DNA from: Pseudevernia furfuracea
Taxonomy: Eukaryota; Ascomycota; Lecanoromycetes; Lecanorales; Parmeliaceae
DNA length: 64,000 nucleotides
NCBI GenBank assembly: GCA_022315425.1
Contig: JAIUPT010000013.1
Coordinates: 1,178,001 to 1,242,000 of the forward strand
Reading direction: 5' to 3'
Shown: piece by piece, positions 1 through 11,570 of the stretch
Layout: each line of letters opens with the position of its first letter
Position numbering within the stretch: position 1 is the stretch's first letter
Translations under genes and position numbers: made by a program
The notes under the pieces: model-generated
Seen by the model: only the letters and a program-made list of their open reading frames with translations
Databases searched by the model: none
What the model was told of the DNA's origin: nothing

Positions 1-21
1 ATGGTCAGTCCCCTCGAAAGT

Positions 22-3000
22 TCATTCATACAGAAACCCCATCTTTTTCCAAGCCAGTACATATTTCCTTGTGGTATCCTCACTCACTGGGCCCACCTTG
101 GCCAGTGTTTTGGAATGTTCTCTGCTGTTGGTAGTGTCCAGAAGCAGCCCCCCGCACGCCATGCGGATAAAGTCGTCATCCAGAAATACCAACAGCTTCG
201 CTGCCGGATTATCGAGGTCCACGGACCCAGGGAAATTCCGCACTCGCTTCACCCATTCATCAAAAGTTATCGCATTCTTTCGCGGGATATTGAGGGCATC
301 GGCCAGCACTGGAATCATGTCGCTCCAGGGCTGTCGCACCGGATTATCAATGTGATAAATCGGATGCGGCGTGTTCTCTGCGAGGATCAAATCTCCCAGA
401 GTCGCGGCGACATCATTGACCGGGGTCCAGGAAAGAAGGCCATCCAATTGAGGTAGCGCCTTCAACGTCTGAGACGACTTGATCAAGAACGACAAATGCT
501 CGGCAGGATTCCAGTATCCACTAGTCTTAGAGCCAGCAACCTGCCCAAGACGTACTGTCATAACACGGAACCGTTCAGGGTACTTATGCAGAGTCTCATC
601 GAGCATCCTCTCGCATACAAACTTTGCATCGCCGTACCCGTTTGGTAAAACTGACTCAATAGTCGTTCTATCCTCGGGAACGTTAACGTTGCCCCTCCGA
701 ATGGGGTACTGTCCTACAGTGGCAATCGACGAGATGAATTGGAAGCTGACTTTGGATCTCTTGTCACGTCTGCATGAGATTCCCCTTGCGAAATCGATGA
801 GGTTTCGCATAACCTGGAATTGCAAACCGAATCCTTTCACCGGTCGCGTACCACTCATGGGCCAGGCGTTGTGGAGGACGTGCGTAACTGTGTTCTGGAG
901 GTCTTCATACTTGTCCCGAGGTAAACCCAACATCGGTTTAGCCGTATCAGTCTCGAAAACCCTCAATTTTGAATGGGCATGTTTATCAAGTGTGATGCCC
1001 TTGGATTCCATGGACTGTCGCTGTCGGGCCCCAGGCTCGGAGCCGCTGACACGTCGATTCAGGCAGACAACCGTTTTCACATTGGGTAGCCCGGCAAAAT
1101 GTGCGACCAAGTGAGAGCCCAGGCTGCCGGAAGCTCCTGTGACTAGGACACAGTTATCTGTGGCGCTGGGTGCAGTCGTGACTCGATTCAGCCGGACAGG
1201 AGCAGTAAGTCCATGCGTACTCTTGAGGACATATTCATCAACGACGACTTGACGAGCCACGGGGTCGTTAGCATGGCCATCAACGAGCTTGGAGGATATT
1301 GGTAAATGGTCATACTTCGGCCCAGAGGCCATCGCAACGAAAATGCGCTGGATGTTGTTCTCGGGGCAGCTGCCATCCGTCCATTCAACGTGCCCATATC
1401 CGACTGATTGCAACTCTCGCTCCCATCGTGATTGGTGCGGTATGGCATCTTGTCGAGGGTGACCAAAGAGCCACCAACTCTCTAGACAACCGAAAATCAT
1501 GTCAGTCCAGTGAAGGCTCTCGGTTAATTCTAGCATTAAAAGAAATCCATCTGGGCATAGAGCCTTATGAAATTTCCTGGTCGATTCGGTCAAGCTGGGA
1601 TTGGAGTGAACCGCGTTGCCTGCGATGATAATATGCTGAGTGCCGAGCAGGTCATTGGCAGGGGCCTTCCCATTATGATGCGTCCGGAATTTCATGAAAG
1701 GGTACGCCTTAAATCTGTCTCGTGCAGCAGCCACAGAGGATGTCGCGGGATCAGTAAAAGTATATTCTACCTGAACGTTGAGGTTGGCCAACATCGGCAC
1801 AAGATACTTGCTCGTTCCTCCAGTGCCGGCAGCCATCTCGAGAATTTTGAGAGGGCCTTTGTGTATGGGCAGCTTGGAGATCAGTCGCTTGATAAAGTCT
1901 TCGATCTGCTTGTACGCTAGCTTGTTAAGGGGCGAATCTCCGTAAAGCCCGGAGACGAGCTCTCTCCCTTCCTCGGATCCAGAGATCAGCTTGATACCGT
2001 CGGACTTTCCAGTCATCACGTCCGCGAGCCGAATACCTATGAAGTAGATTAGCTTACTGGCGTAGCCGTGATCCGGGAAGCTTTGCATTAGATTCTGTAA
2101 GATTTCCTTGCTAGACTTCGCAGGAGGGGAAATGGCGGTTCGCATAATTTGATTCCCTTTCACGTCGATCAGACGAGCGTCCTTCTCCAGCATAGTGTAG
2201 AGATACTCGGCCAGTCGGCCATGCTGGGGAAGACATCCAACACGGTCCAACTTCTGACCCACTTTCGCAGTCCGCAGGGCGCATCCTAATTGCTCGAAAG
2301 TCTCTACAATGAGCGCGACGCACAGCTGGATTTGCTTAGGAGTGACAGCCCCCAAATAATCGGCACATCCGCAGTCGGCGATGAATTGATCCGTGAGCAA
2401 CTTCATTTCTCCAAAGGCCTCGAGAATCATTGATGCTGGAATAATGAGATCCTCGCTGGCGGAAAGTCCGTCGAGATTACTAGCTGTTGCTTGGCTGGAT
2501 TCGTTCACTGGCAGAGTCTTCGCTTTGGCTGTCTCTGGCGGAACCGAACTAGCAGTCTTTGCGGCACCTTTGGGCTGTCCGTTTATCTTCAGGTCCAATT
2601 CTTTGATAGTCAGCTCTTCTAATATGACATCATCTAGGGTATCGATTTCGAGTTTGTTTGCGATATCAGACCGGATCTTCGTTGACGGCAAAGCCGACTG
2701 AACGCATTGCACTAAATTCTGGAGTGTAGTTGCTTCCGTCAGCCGTTCTGCGGGCAGAGAGCATCTAAGTTCTCCCTCGAGCTCGTGAGCAAGCTCCATG
2801 CCCAGGACGGAGTCGATTCCTATATCAGCAAGTCGGGTATCGGCCATGATATTGGCGAGCTCTAGGCCGGATAGATCTGCAATCACACCCTTGATGATAT
2901 CAGGAATAGTCATTGCCAAGGTGTTAACTTTCGATTTCCTTGGCATGGGGACCTCCGCCGGCTCAGAAGACGCAGTAAACGGTGGAGATACGGTAGCGGT

Positions 3001-6000
3001 CGCAAGTAGAGGTGCACTCCTATTTGTAGTCACAGAGTGTGCGGCAGCAGGCGTTGTTGATTGGATCCCTCCCTCGGTGAGTCCGCTCAAAATTCTGCTC
3101 ATGGATAGCTTGGAGACTCGTGCGTAGTTGACACCGATTATGACTTGCATCAGGGCACCGCTGGTCGCATCAAAAATGAATACATCCGTGACGTAGGCTT
3201 TGTCTGACTCATGGTAGTGACAGGCAAACACATCCCAAACCGATGGCTTGCTCTTCCGGTTGCTCAGCTTCGGAGAGCGAATCCATTGCTCAAATCCACT
3301 GGCAATGAACATGTCCGTTGGGGCTCGATCTGTCATACAGTTGACCCAAATGTCACCAACCTGGCTAAAGCACTCCGAGAGATGCGTATCGAGCCAGGTT
3401 TCCCCGGTGTACTGCTTGACCACTCGTCCTGCAGACTCTCTGCCTTTGCCAACGAGTTTCTGGAGCCCGCGATACTTCTCTCCATAGTCTACAATTTCAG
3501 CAAACGCTTTGTAGACGTTGCGACCCTGTAGAATGTCGTCTGCATCAGGGTTGTTGAGAACGTCCAGACAGCGCTGGTGCCCGACAAGACGTGCGTATTT
3601 GGCAAGATCTGCCCGACCGTACGGGTCATCAATAGAACTGAATATGATCGTCCCGGAAACATGTAAAGTGGTAATCGAATCTTTTGTGCTGACAAGCTTC
3701 CAATCCCAGGTTTGAAACTTGTTGTCGACGGCTTCTAGATCTAGCCAGACGGCTCGTGAAGCATCCACGCAGATTGGAGCTTGTTTATTCAATCTGCGAA
3801 TCTGCGGCTCAAGGTTCGAAGCTGCAAAGTCTGGACGGAGACTAAAAAGTGCTTCAATGGCCATATCGACCCCCAGGATTGTAGGACAGATGGGCGCTGT
3901 CTGCGCGAAGAAGTAACCCGACAAAAACTCTTCATACTTCTTGCACGATGTATTGATTCGGAACCGGGCAGAGCGCTGTTCGCTATCCTGATACCCAATA
4001 AGCGTATAGAGCTCCTTTGGTAAGTCTTCCTGCTGAATCAGTCGCTGAGGAGTTATTTCAGCCACCGCTTTTTCAGGTTTCTTCAGTTCCAACCAGTGCC
4101 TATGCTTCTCAAATTGGTATGGCGGTAGAAGCAGAGGCGAATATTCATGGGTCTGCGAGGGGTGATGCGCCCAAAATGTGAAATTCAGTCCTTCTTTCCA
4201 GAGACTAATACTGGCATCGATGAGATTCTGGAGCCCATTGTCGCTAGTGATGTTAACAGATTGAAAATACGACTCGCGGCACGGCTCTAGAGCTATACTC
4301 GCCATTCTCGTCACGGTCGAGTTTGAACCAGCTTCAAGCCAGATGCTTGAAGGGAATTGTTTCGAGAGCCTCTGCAAAGCGTGGTTGAAATACACGGCGT
4401 TCCTCATATGATCTGCAAAGAACGATGAAGAAAGTTTCTCTGTCGTTTTGGACATTGTCGCGCTTTGCCACGGGATTATAGGCTCGTTGAATGTCACGCC
4501 CTGTCCCAGTTCCTTCAAGTCGGCCATTAGAGGCTCCACGAGAGTTGAGTGGAACGCATTTGCAACAGGGAGCCTTTTCAACCGCATTGTTGGGAAGGAT
4601 GCTGCGCATTCTGCAACCGCATCAATAGCCTTGGAAGGACCTGCTAAGGTGAAACTCCTGGGGCCATTGAAACAAGCAATTGTTACCGGTCGTCGGTCCT
4701 TGAAGGGGTAACATGAGTCGACCAAGAGCTTATTCACTTCCTGAAGATCCGCCTCTACGATCAAAATTGACCCCCGGTCGGAACCCCAGCAATCTCTCAC
4801 AAGTTTGGCCCGAGCCGCAGTTACTCTTATGGTGTCTTTCAAACTCAAAACACCGTTGATGCAGAGGGCAGTCAATTCGCCAAAGCTATGGCCCACGACA
4901 GCAGCAATCTGAACGCCAGCGTCAATCCAGCTCCTCGCACAAGAGTACTGGGTCGCAAAGAGCATCGTCTGAAGCTTGACGGGGTCTTTAATGGGCGTTC
5001 TCTGAAAGATTTCTGGATAAATTCCGCTGAGGCCTAATGACTCGAGGATAGCATGGCAGTGATCAAGATGACTTCGCAGTAGGCTGATACCATCGTATAC
5101 CTTTCTGTCTAATCCAACAAATGTGGACGTCTGACCGCCGAAGCACAAGATAACTGGCCTGGGAGACCTTTTTGTAGTCACCGCGAGACTCTTGTCTCCC
5201 TCAATGAGTGCTGTCAGCTTTGATTCCAACTCTGAGACCGAGCTGCAACCAAAAACCAAACCTTGGGGAAGAGAGCGATTGGACTGGCGGTAGACGTTGA
5301 ATGCAAGATTGGCTACAGAAACTTCCCCTGCAGATATGATCTTGGATCGGACAAAGTTCTTTAGTCTTGCACAATAATCCCGAAGGCTTCGCTCATCGAA
5401 CCCACAAATCCAAAACGGATGCTTTATATTTGCGGAGTGGATGAGCGACGAACCGGCTCCCTCATGTGGTACGGGCTGGGTGACCACCATTGACGCCATT
5501 GAGCCTGACGCACCAAAGTTGTTAATGAGAGCAGCCCGGAAGTCAGAGTTCCAATCCTTCAAGTGTGTGACGACCTCCATCATATCGGATGGTGAGGCTT
5601 TTATGTGGTGGTTCAAAGCCTGAAAGCTAGCCTGTGGAAGTATGGCACCCTCTTGGATCATGAGGAGTATTTTGACAAGCGCAACGACTCCCGAGGCACA
5701 CTCTGTATGTCCGATATGCCCTTTCACTGAGCCGATTGACAGTGGAGTAGAGCGGGTCGGCCCTCCAAAGACCTGCAGAATACTTTCATACTCAATGGGA
5801 TCACCAGCGGGGCTTCCAGTTCCGTGAGCTTCCACGACAGAGATGTCTTCTGGCTTAAGTCCAGCTTTCTGTGTGACATTGCGATACAGAGCTGAGAGCG
5901 ATGGGCAGTGTGGCACAAAAATCGGGTTTTGATAGACAGCTGTACTGCCAATGCAACCAATAATGGGATCACCATCCGCAATGGCTTTGGACATTTGCTT

Positions 6001-7948
6001 CAAGAAGACCGCTGCAATGCCCTCACCTCGGCAGTAACCATCAGCCTTGGCATCAAAAGACCTGCAAGCCCCCGTTGGGCTTAAAAACGATGCCCCTGCC
6101 CAGTTCTGGAACCACAGAGGGTCGGTCATCACAGAGGTACCCCCAGCCAATGCAGCAGTGCATTCCCCATGAAGTATAGCTTGGCATGCTTGGTGTACAG
6201 CGACAGCAGATGCAGAGTGGGCAGTGTCTATGGTCAGTCCTGGTCCAGTCCAGCCAAAGTAACCGCTGATATTACCCGCAGCAAAGCTCCTCAGGCTGCC
6301 TTTTGCTGTAAATGCGTTCGGAGTATAACAAGCGATGTTTTTTTCGTAATCAATGGCGCCGATACCGATATAACATCCAACATGTTTATCAGCGTTTGGT
6401 GAGTTGAGGTATCCCGACTGCTCGACAGCTTGGTAGGCAATCTGCATCATGAGCCTCTGCTGTGGATCCTGAGACGCCACTTCTTGGAGGCTCTTATTGA
6501 AAAATTTGTGGTCGAAAGCATCGTGGTCCCTCACAAAATTGCCGTACCATTTCCGCTTGGGATCCACATCGCGCCAATGCGACTCGAATCGCTCTTTAGG
6601 TACTTCAGTATGCTGGGACTGCCCCTCGCACAAAAGCTTCCAGAACTCTTCAAGATCATCTGCGCCTGCAACCTTGCAAGACATGCCTATAACGGCAACC
6701 TCATTTTCAGAGCTGCCACGCGGATGCTTCAAAGAAGTCCCTAGCTTCAGAGCTTCGACTGACAAGCGAGACTTGGCTTCTTCGAGGTTAGCCATGTGGA
6801 TCAGCTGTGGGCCAAGGCCGCGCACGAGTAAAGGAGGAACACATCGTTCGAGACCAAAGCAGACTAGAAGAGATCCCTTGTCGATCAATCGGGAAGAATG
6901 CACAGCGCCAAAACTTTGGTACCAGAGTGACTGTTCCACCAATATGGACCGTAAAGCTATATGATGGAGCTTTCCTTGAGTGATGAAATCTCCCCCGGAA
7001 TTTAGTCGAGTCGGTAGTACCAACCCTGATGCTTCAGGAAACTGCAATTCGGGCACAGTGTCACAAAAGCTGATCAGAGATTCAATATCGTCACGGTAGC
7101 ATTCGCAGTGGAACCGCCCATGAAGGCCGACTTCCGTTGCAGTAATACCGGCTGCCCTTAATCGCTGCTGCAACAAGGACGCTGTACTTGCACAAGCAGT
7201 CACGGTAGCTCGGGTTTCATCGTAGCAGACAGAAACGTAGGCCTGCAACATCGGTCGAGTTAGCATGGAAGAGACCAAAGCCTGCAACTACTGGGCAGAG
7301 AAGATCTACCCCAGGGAACTGCTGCAAAATTCTTGCCATCTCCATCCGTTTCTCACTAGAATTCCAAGCCGTTGCAAAGGACTTTGATACTCCATCTTCG
7401 ACCTCCTGAGCATCCACTATTGCTCCGATGAGCGCTGCCAGACGCACAGCGACTGATCCGTATCGCTGAAACTGGGCCTGACTACCGGCGCTGGAGACGG
7501 CCAACGCACTCAACATGCCAGTGCAGAACCCGACAGTCTCTGTTTTCTGATTGTGGGAAGCATACGAATCTTTTCCATGTCCAGGTTCGGGATGAGCAAG
7601 TGTCAAGTACTTGGAGTATTGTGTCAACTGTGTGAGAACGACAAGAGGGCTGAGTAAAATATTTGGCAGATGTAATGACGCAGACGGGGCCTTGGCGGTC
7701 TTGAACCAGTCGTTCAAGTCTTCGAGCAGCTGTGCTCCCGATATAGACTCAAGTTTGGGGAATTTTTTGGAGAAGGTCTTGAACAAGAGTGGAAGTTCTG
7801 CAAGCACGTCGAGAATCCAGCGGTTTCCTGCATCGTTCAAAACGACGGACTTGAGGTGATGGAAAGTATCTTCTTGGAAGGAAAGAGCTTGTGGCCCAAA
7901 CAGCAGGATGGTACTCCCATCTGGCACGCCCTCAGGTTGGTGCGTCAT
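22..7948 (-). CDS. Non-reducing polyketide synthase SAT-KS-AT-PT-ACP-CMeT-R with substituted KS and PT catalytic residues
   Basis: Two exons joined across a 67-bp intron (7243-7309, GTAGAT...TTGCAG); the spliced protein is about 2619 aa, a normal length for this class. Domains in order: SAT (GFCTG, Cys about residue 142; HGRFH about 254-259), KS (about 400-830), malonyl-AT (GHSFGE about residue 998), PT (about 1290-1600), one ACP (GIDSVLGMEL, phosphopantetheine Ser about 1691), C-methyltransferase (ILEMAAGTGG; NAVHSNPSL His and LESWW Glu both present) and thioester reductase (VTGASGSLG; YGDAK). Related enzymes make methylated aromatic aldehydes for azaphilones, citrinin or sorbicillinoids. 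Odd: the KS motif reads DTAHSAS where DTACSSS is expected, although the KS histidines (EAHGTG, GHTE) remain; PT reads LSGYFFAQ where the catalytic His should be Tyr, and the Asp position reads Glu (SECFSQ). The reading frame is fully open, so this is either recent functional loss or a new role. The 3' end is only 21 bases from the window edge; cluster partners may lie outside. Confidence 0.95.
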
Positions 7949-10159
7949 TCCTATCCACCGTTCGACTTCTTTCTGGATAGGCTCAGCAATGGGGTTTTGA
8001 CAAGGTCAGATTCTTGAAAACTATGTATAGTACCCTAGCGATTAAGTCTTCGGTCACGAGTTTACGAATGAAAGGCTGGATCTCAATACTTGTTGGGAAA
8101 GCCAATGTTCAGAACGAATACCCTGAGATTCGTTCATAGTTAGTGTCAGATCGATGACGCGCAGAATATGATTCTGAGATCATGATCCTGCATCTACTGA
8201 CGCCGCTGAGACGAATTTCTGATACAATGCCCATGTTCATTGACCGAGGAGTCTCGGATGATTGAAATCACGCTCCGGAGCAACTGTTCCACTGATTCGG
8301 TGATTACAGCGACTGTCCACTGCATCGTCAAGACCGACATGTCATCGAGGAATAGAATAATGAGGACGTTGATAATGATTCTCGTGTAAGGAGTATGCAA
8401 GTTAAGTGCCCGGCACGCTGTAGCAGTGGGAATGTTGTTTAGTGGGTCTTTGATCTAGGCGCTTTTTCAGGCTGTCCCAAAGAGATGGGAAAAACAATTT
8501 TGCTACGCACATGCTCGCTCCCGCTCGCGATAGGGGGACATCGCCCCGCGGACCGCTTAACTAATAGTCTAGACCGGTCCGTTGAACCGTCTAATAGACC
8601 GGTTTGGGTATTTCGTTAATAGTCGGTCGACTATTAGTCGATCGATTCAAATTTGATGTTTTGATGATCACAATTCGTAACGAATATTTGATCATGACTC
8701 CGTATTTTTAATAACAATGTGATCTGCGAAGACTAAGTCTTTCTTCATCGCATATTATATTGTATTACTTAACAACTATATCATTATGAAACATAATAAA
8801 AACGAATCAGAGTTATCAGACTTAAGATCTTTATAGAACAAGATCTATATGCTATCATTGACATTATAAAAAAAGAAGCTGTTAGAGCACTGAAAATTTA
8901 GGTTGAACTATTAATTGAACCGATTCAGAGTGCTGAATCAACCGTCGACCGTGTATATACCTAGCTTCATTTGAATCGATTCAGGCTTTCAGACCGACGG
9001 TCTGAACCGTTGGGAGCCTTGGACGTCGAAGTCCTATTCGTATGAGTCTCCTATCAGCAGATGGCTCATCATTCAACTCAGCCTCTTTTACAACCAAGAG
9101 AGACTGGTAAATCGAAGATTCCACGTACAGCCTGCTTGACCCTTATCTGCCCCTTGCATTGTCCTTTGCACCGACGACCGCTTTCAATTGCCTCACTCAT
9201 TCGTCCTCTGCCAAAACGCCCCAGTGTGTACTTGGTGAGGGAAGTTTAGCGGTTTCGGGCATGCATAGAGGAAGTTTTTATTGCATGTTCGCTGCAAAGT
9301 TCGAATGAATTTACCTAATAAGATGACAAGGAGACTTGTGGGGTTAGAGGGGTAAGGTGCATGACGGCAGGAGACCCTGTAGGAAACATCTGCGCCATTT
9401 CGCCCCTCTACTCATTGATAGAATGTAAACAGAGAGCGCAGCAGGTGAGAGCTGTACCTTAATACAACATACATACACTTCCAAAAATTTCGATTTCCCC
9501 CCATCCAAAAAGCCTCAAACATACCATTGTAGGCCAATGGATGACGCAGGCCTGTGCGCCGAGAGGGAGGAAGGAAAGAAAAAAAAAGCCACGTCTTCCG
9601 GTAATAATAATCCATTCCTCAGCCTTGTGTTGTGTTCTTTAGTGCTTACCTAAGCTCGTTATCATGTAGACTGTCAGGTCATGCGTGCATTAGTATCTAA
9701 CAAAGTACTGTACCATGACCTCTCGACAACTTGGCACTCTCGCCCTTTCTCTGTTTCTACCTACCTATTTTCAACCCTCAATCTCATCGTGCAGTAACTT
9801 TACCAGATGTCACGAAGCTTACCTTGATGCGATAAGGCTAAGTATTCGGAAGCAGGGGCTGCTATTGGCTTCATAGATCATAGAGAGTTCGTTCCTCTGA
9901 TAGAAATAATCGATTTCTTACTTATAACATTCTGAGTGATATTGTTTGATATGTTACGAACGATATAGAAGAATCTCGCGTTTGCTATTCACTAGAAAAA
10001 GGCTTAATCTAGGAACAGCTTACACCCGATGATAATTTGCTAACTATAAGAGTCTTTCGTATGATGAAATATGTAACATCTGAACGCGTCATGGGTTTCT
10101 AGTCTTTCGTTTGCATCATCTATCATATTTTTAGGAATAAAGCCCACCAAAGCACACTT
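7949..10159. other. Intergenic region upstream of the PKS, no supported gene
   Basis: This 2.2-kb stretch holds the PKS promoter, the transposon-like element at 8560-9020, and AT-rich DNA around 8640-8900 and 9900-10140. Only short open frames without recognisable protein signatures occur on either strand. Confidence 0.5.
8560..9020. mobile_element. Candidate non-autonomous DNA transposon (MITE-like), degenerate
   Basis: Both ends are built from the same short motifs in opposite orientation. The left end carries CTAATAGACCGGT-type repeats, a 20-bp palindrome at 8617-8636 (arms TAATAGTCG and CGACTATTA) and TCGATTCAAAT near 8644. The right end carries GAATCGATTCA (about 8973) and the palindrome CAGACCGACGGTCTG (8990-9004), so read in reverse it mirrors the left end. 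The centre is AT-rich and has no open frame. No clear target-site duplication was seen, so the borders are approximate. It lies about 600 bp upstream of the PKS start. Confidence 0.4.
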
Positions 10160-10378
10160 TCACCTACTTGGACCATATCTACCAGCAGTAATGACCACTT
10201 TGCCTATGTGCTTCCCACTCTGCATTAACCGGATAGCATCTTGCAGTTCAGACTGGTTGTAGATTGTTATGGGCGAAACGAGCACCAACGCTCCCATTTG
10301 ATGCAGTTCCGGAATGTGATTAAAAATTGCGTTGGGGAAGGTCTCTACGAAACCTGCAAAATGCGTGACGAAGGTGGG
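10160..10378 (-). pseudogene. Relic of a highly reducing PKS enoylreductase domain (copy 1)
   Basis: On the minus strand the peptide around 10165-10260 reads VSPITIYNQSELQDAIRLMQ followed by SGKHIGKVVI, which is the conserved end of the enoylreductase (medium-chain dehydrogenase) domain of fungal highly reducing polyketide synthases. Nothing else of a PKS is found on this strand nearby, so it is a fragment. It abuts an oppositely oriented relic of the same domain at about position 10379. Confidence 0.7.
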
Positions 10379-10706
10379 CCGTTGTATCGAAATCGGCAAC
10401 CGTGATATTCTCGCCATCGCGCGTTTAGTCATGAAAAAGTTCAGCCGCAAGTTTACCTTCGCCTCCGTAGATCTTATCATTGTCTTTGAGCATGATCTTG
10501 CCCAGCGAGTTCTAGGACAAGTGTTCTAATTACTTCACAGGAATGTTGTGATGCCAGTTCAACAACCTCTTAACGTGTTTTCACTTTCGGAGATTGAGAA
10601 CGCATTCAGGTTGATCCAGTCGGGCAAGCATATTGGAAATGTCATTTTAAAGGCTGAACTGTGTCAGGACCAGTACAGGGTCAAGTCATGTAGGTGTATT
10701 GATTAA
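10379..10706 (+). pseudogene. Relic of a highly reducing PKS enoylreductase domain (copy 2)
   Basis: On the plus strand the first part reads GRCIEIGNRDILAIARL and then TFASVDLIIVFEHD up to a stop at about 10529. After a frame change, PLNVFSLSEIENAFRLIQSG plus KHIGNVILKAE follows (about 10560-10660). These are consecutive conserved blocks of an HR-PKS enoylreductase domain, so this is a truncated, frame-broken copy. It points away from the minus-strand relic with which it shares a border. A fungal HR-PKS often partners the type of NR-PKS found at 22-7948. Confidence 0.75.
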
Positions 10707-11570
10707 GAGAACTAGATAGAGAGCAACTATGTACTGGGAGGGAAGGCCATGTATGTATGGCTGAGTGATCCTGCCAAGGCACGCTAAGCCTAAAAGGGGT
10801 AGTGTGACAACAAAGGAATGTCAACACAGACAGAGGGATGCGGGGTACGCTCGTCTTGGCCCCACCGGCCACGAGGTGGGTCTGAGTAGGAAACCCTGTC
10901 AAGCCTGAATTTTTTGATGTATTGCCCGATATGACAAATCCATCCGGTATAGCTAAGTTTTATTAAGTGAATTTACAATAAATCTATATTAATCGAAGAT
11001 TACTATTAATCTATAACTATCGATAAGAGATATCGAAAATTATATTAATAAAACTATCTCGTTTGTTGAAGATAGTGGCAATCAGCCCTATCTACTAGCG
11101 GCTTGGCAACGGCACACACTTGATGGGTTTCACACTTCATATATTCTTACCTCCTTAGAGCATTATCTAGACGGCCTGATGGCCTGTTATTCAACACCCA
11201 GCCACCCAGCCTATCTTGGGGCCAATGCCCTAATCGTCGTCCCACTATTCGCTTCCGCTCCGCTCCGCTCCAACAATGGCGAATCAATTCTACCAAAATC
11301 TGGGAAACAATAATAAAGAAACAACTTCAAATCCCAAGGGAGCTAATACGTGTTACCCCCCTTGATACATTGACCCCACATTCGGTCGTAGATTTACTCC
11401 GAATAAGTCCTACTGGACTCAGCTCTGACCTGAACTCACGTGTGTCTGGCTAAAAACAGCTTTCCAGATTCAAAATTTAATAGAGCAGTACAAAATGAAT
11501 GAAAGCAAGGTCGGTTGTCTTTTCACGCATCCTGACTTACCTCTTTGTCTGTGTTTATTCCACTACAAAC
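10707..11570. other. Intergenic, AT-rich patch, no gene seen
   Basis: The segment around 10920-11080 is strongly A/T rich with alternating TA runs, as seen in RIP-affected or decayed repeat DNA. The remainder is ordinary upstream sequence of the transporter gene; a short dispersed repeat lies at 11231-11254. Confidence 0.4.
11231..11254 (+). repeat. 24-bp motif shared with position 53653-53676
   Basis: The 24 bases beginning TAATCGTCGTCCCAC match 22 of 24 bases with a site 42 kb away that begins TAATCGTTGTCCCAC. Both are in non-coding, repeat-like DNA and may be ends of the same dispersed element. Confidence 0.45.

Noticed and set aside
1..1114. Plus-strand frames opposite the PKS reductase domain
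   Set aside because: They are shadow frames of the reductase domain, which has clear motifs on the minus strand.
8194..9615. Short open frames between the PKS and the ER relics
   Set aside because: They lack codon bias and protein motifs and run through the AT-rich transposon-like DNA.
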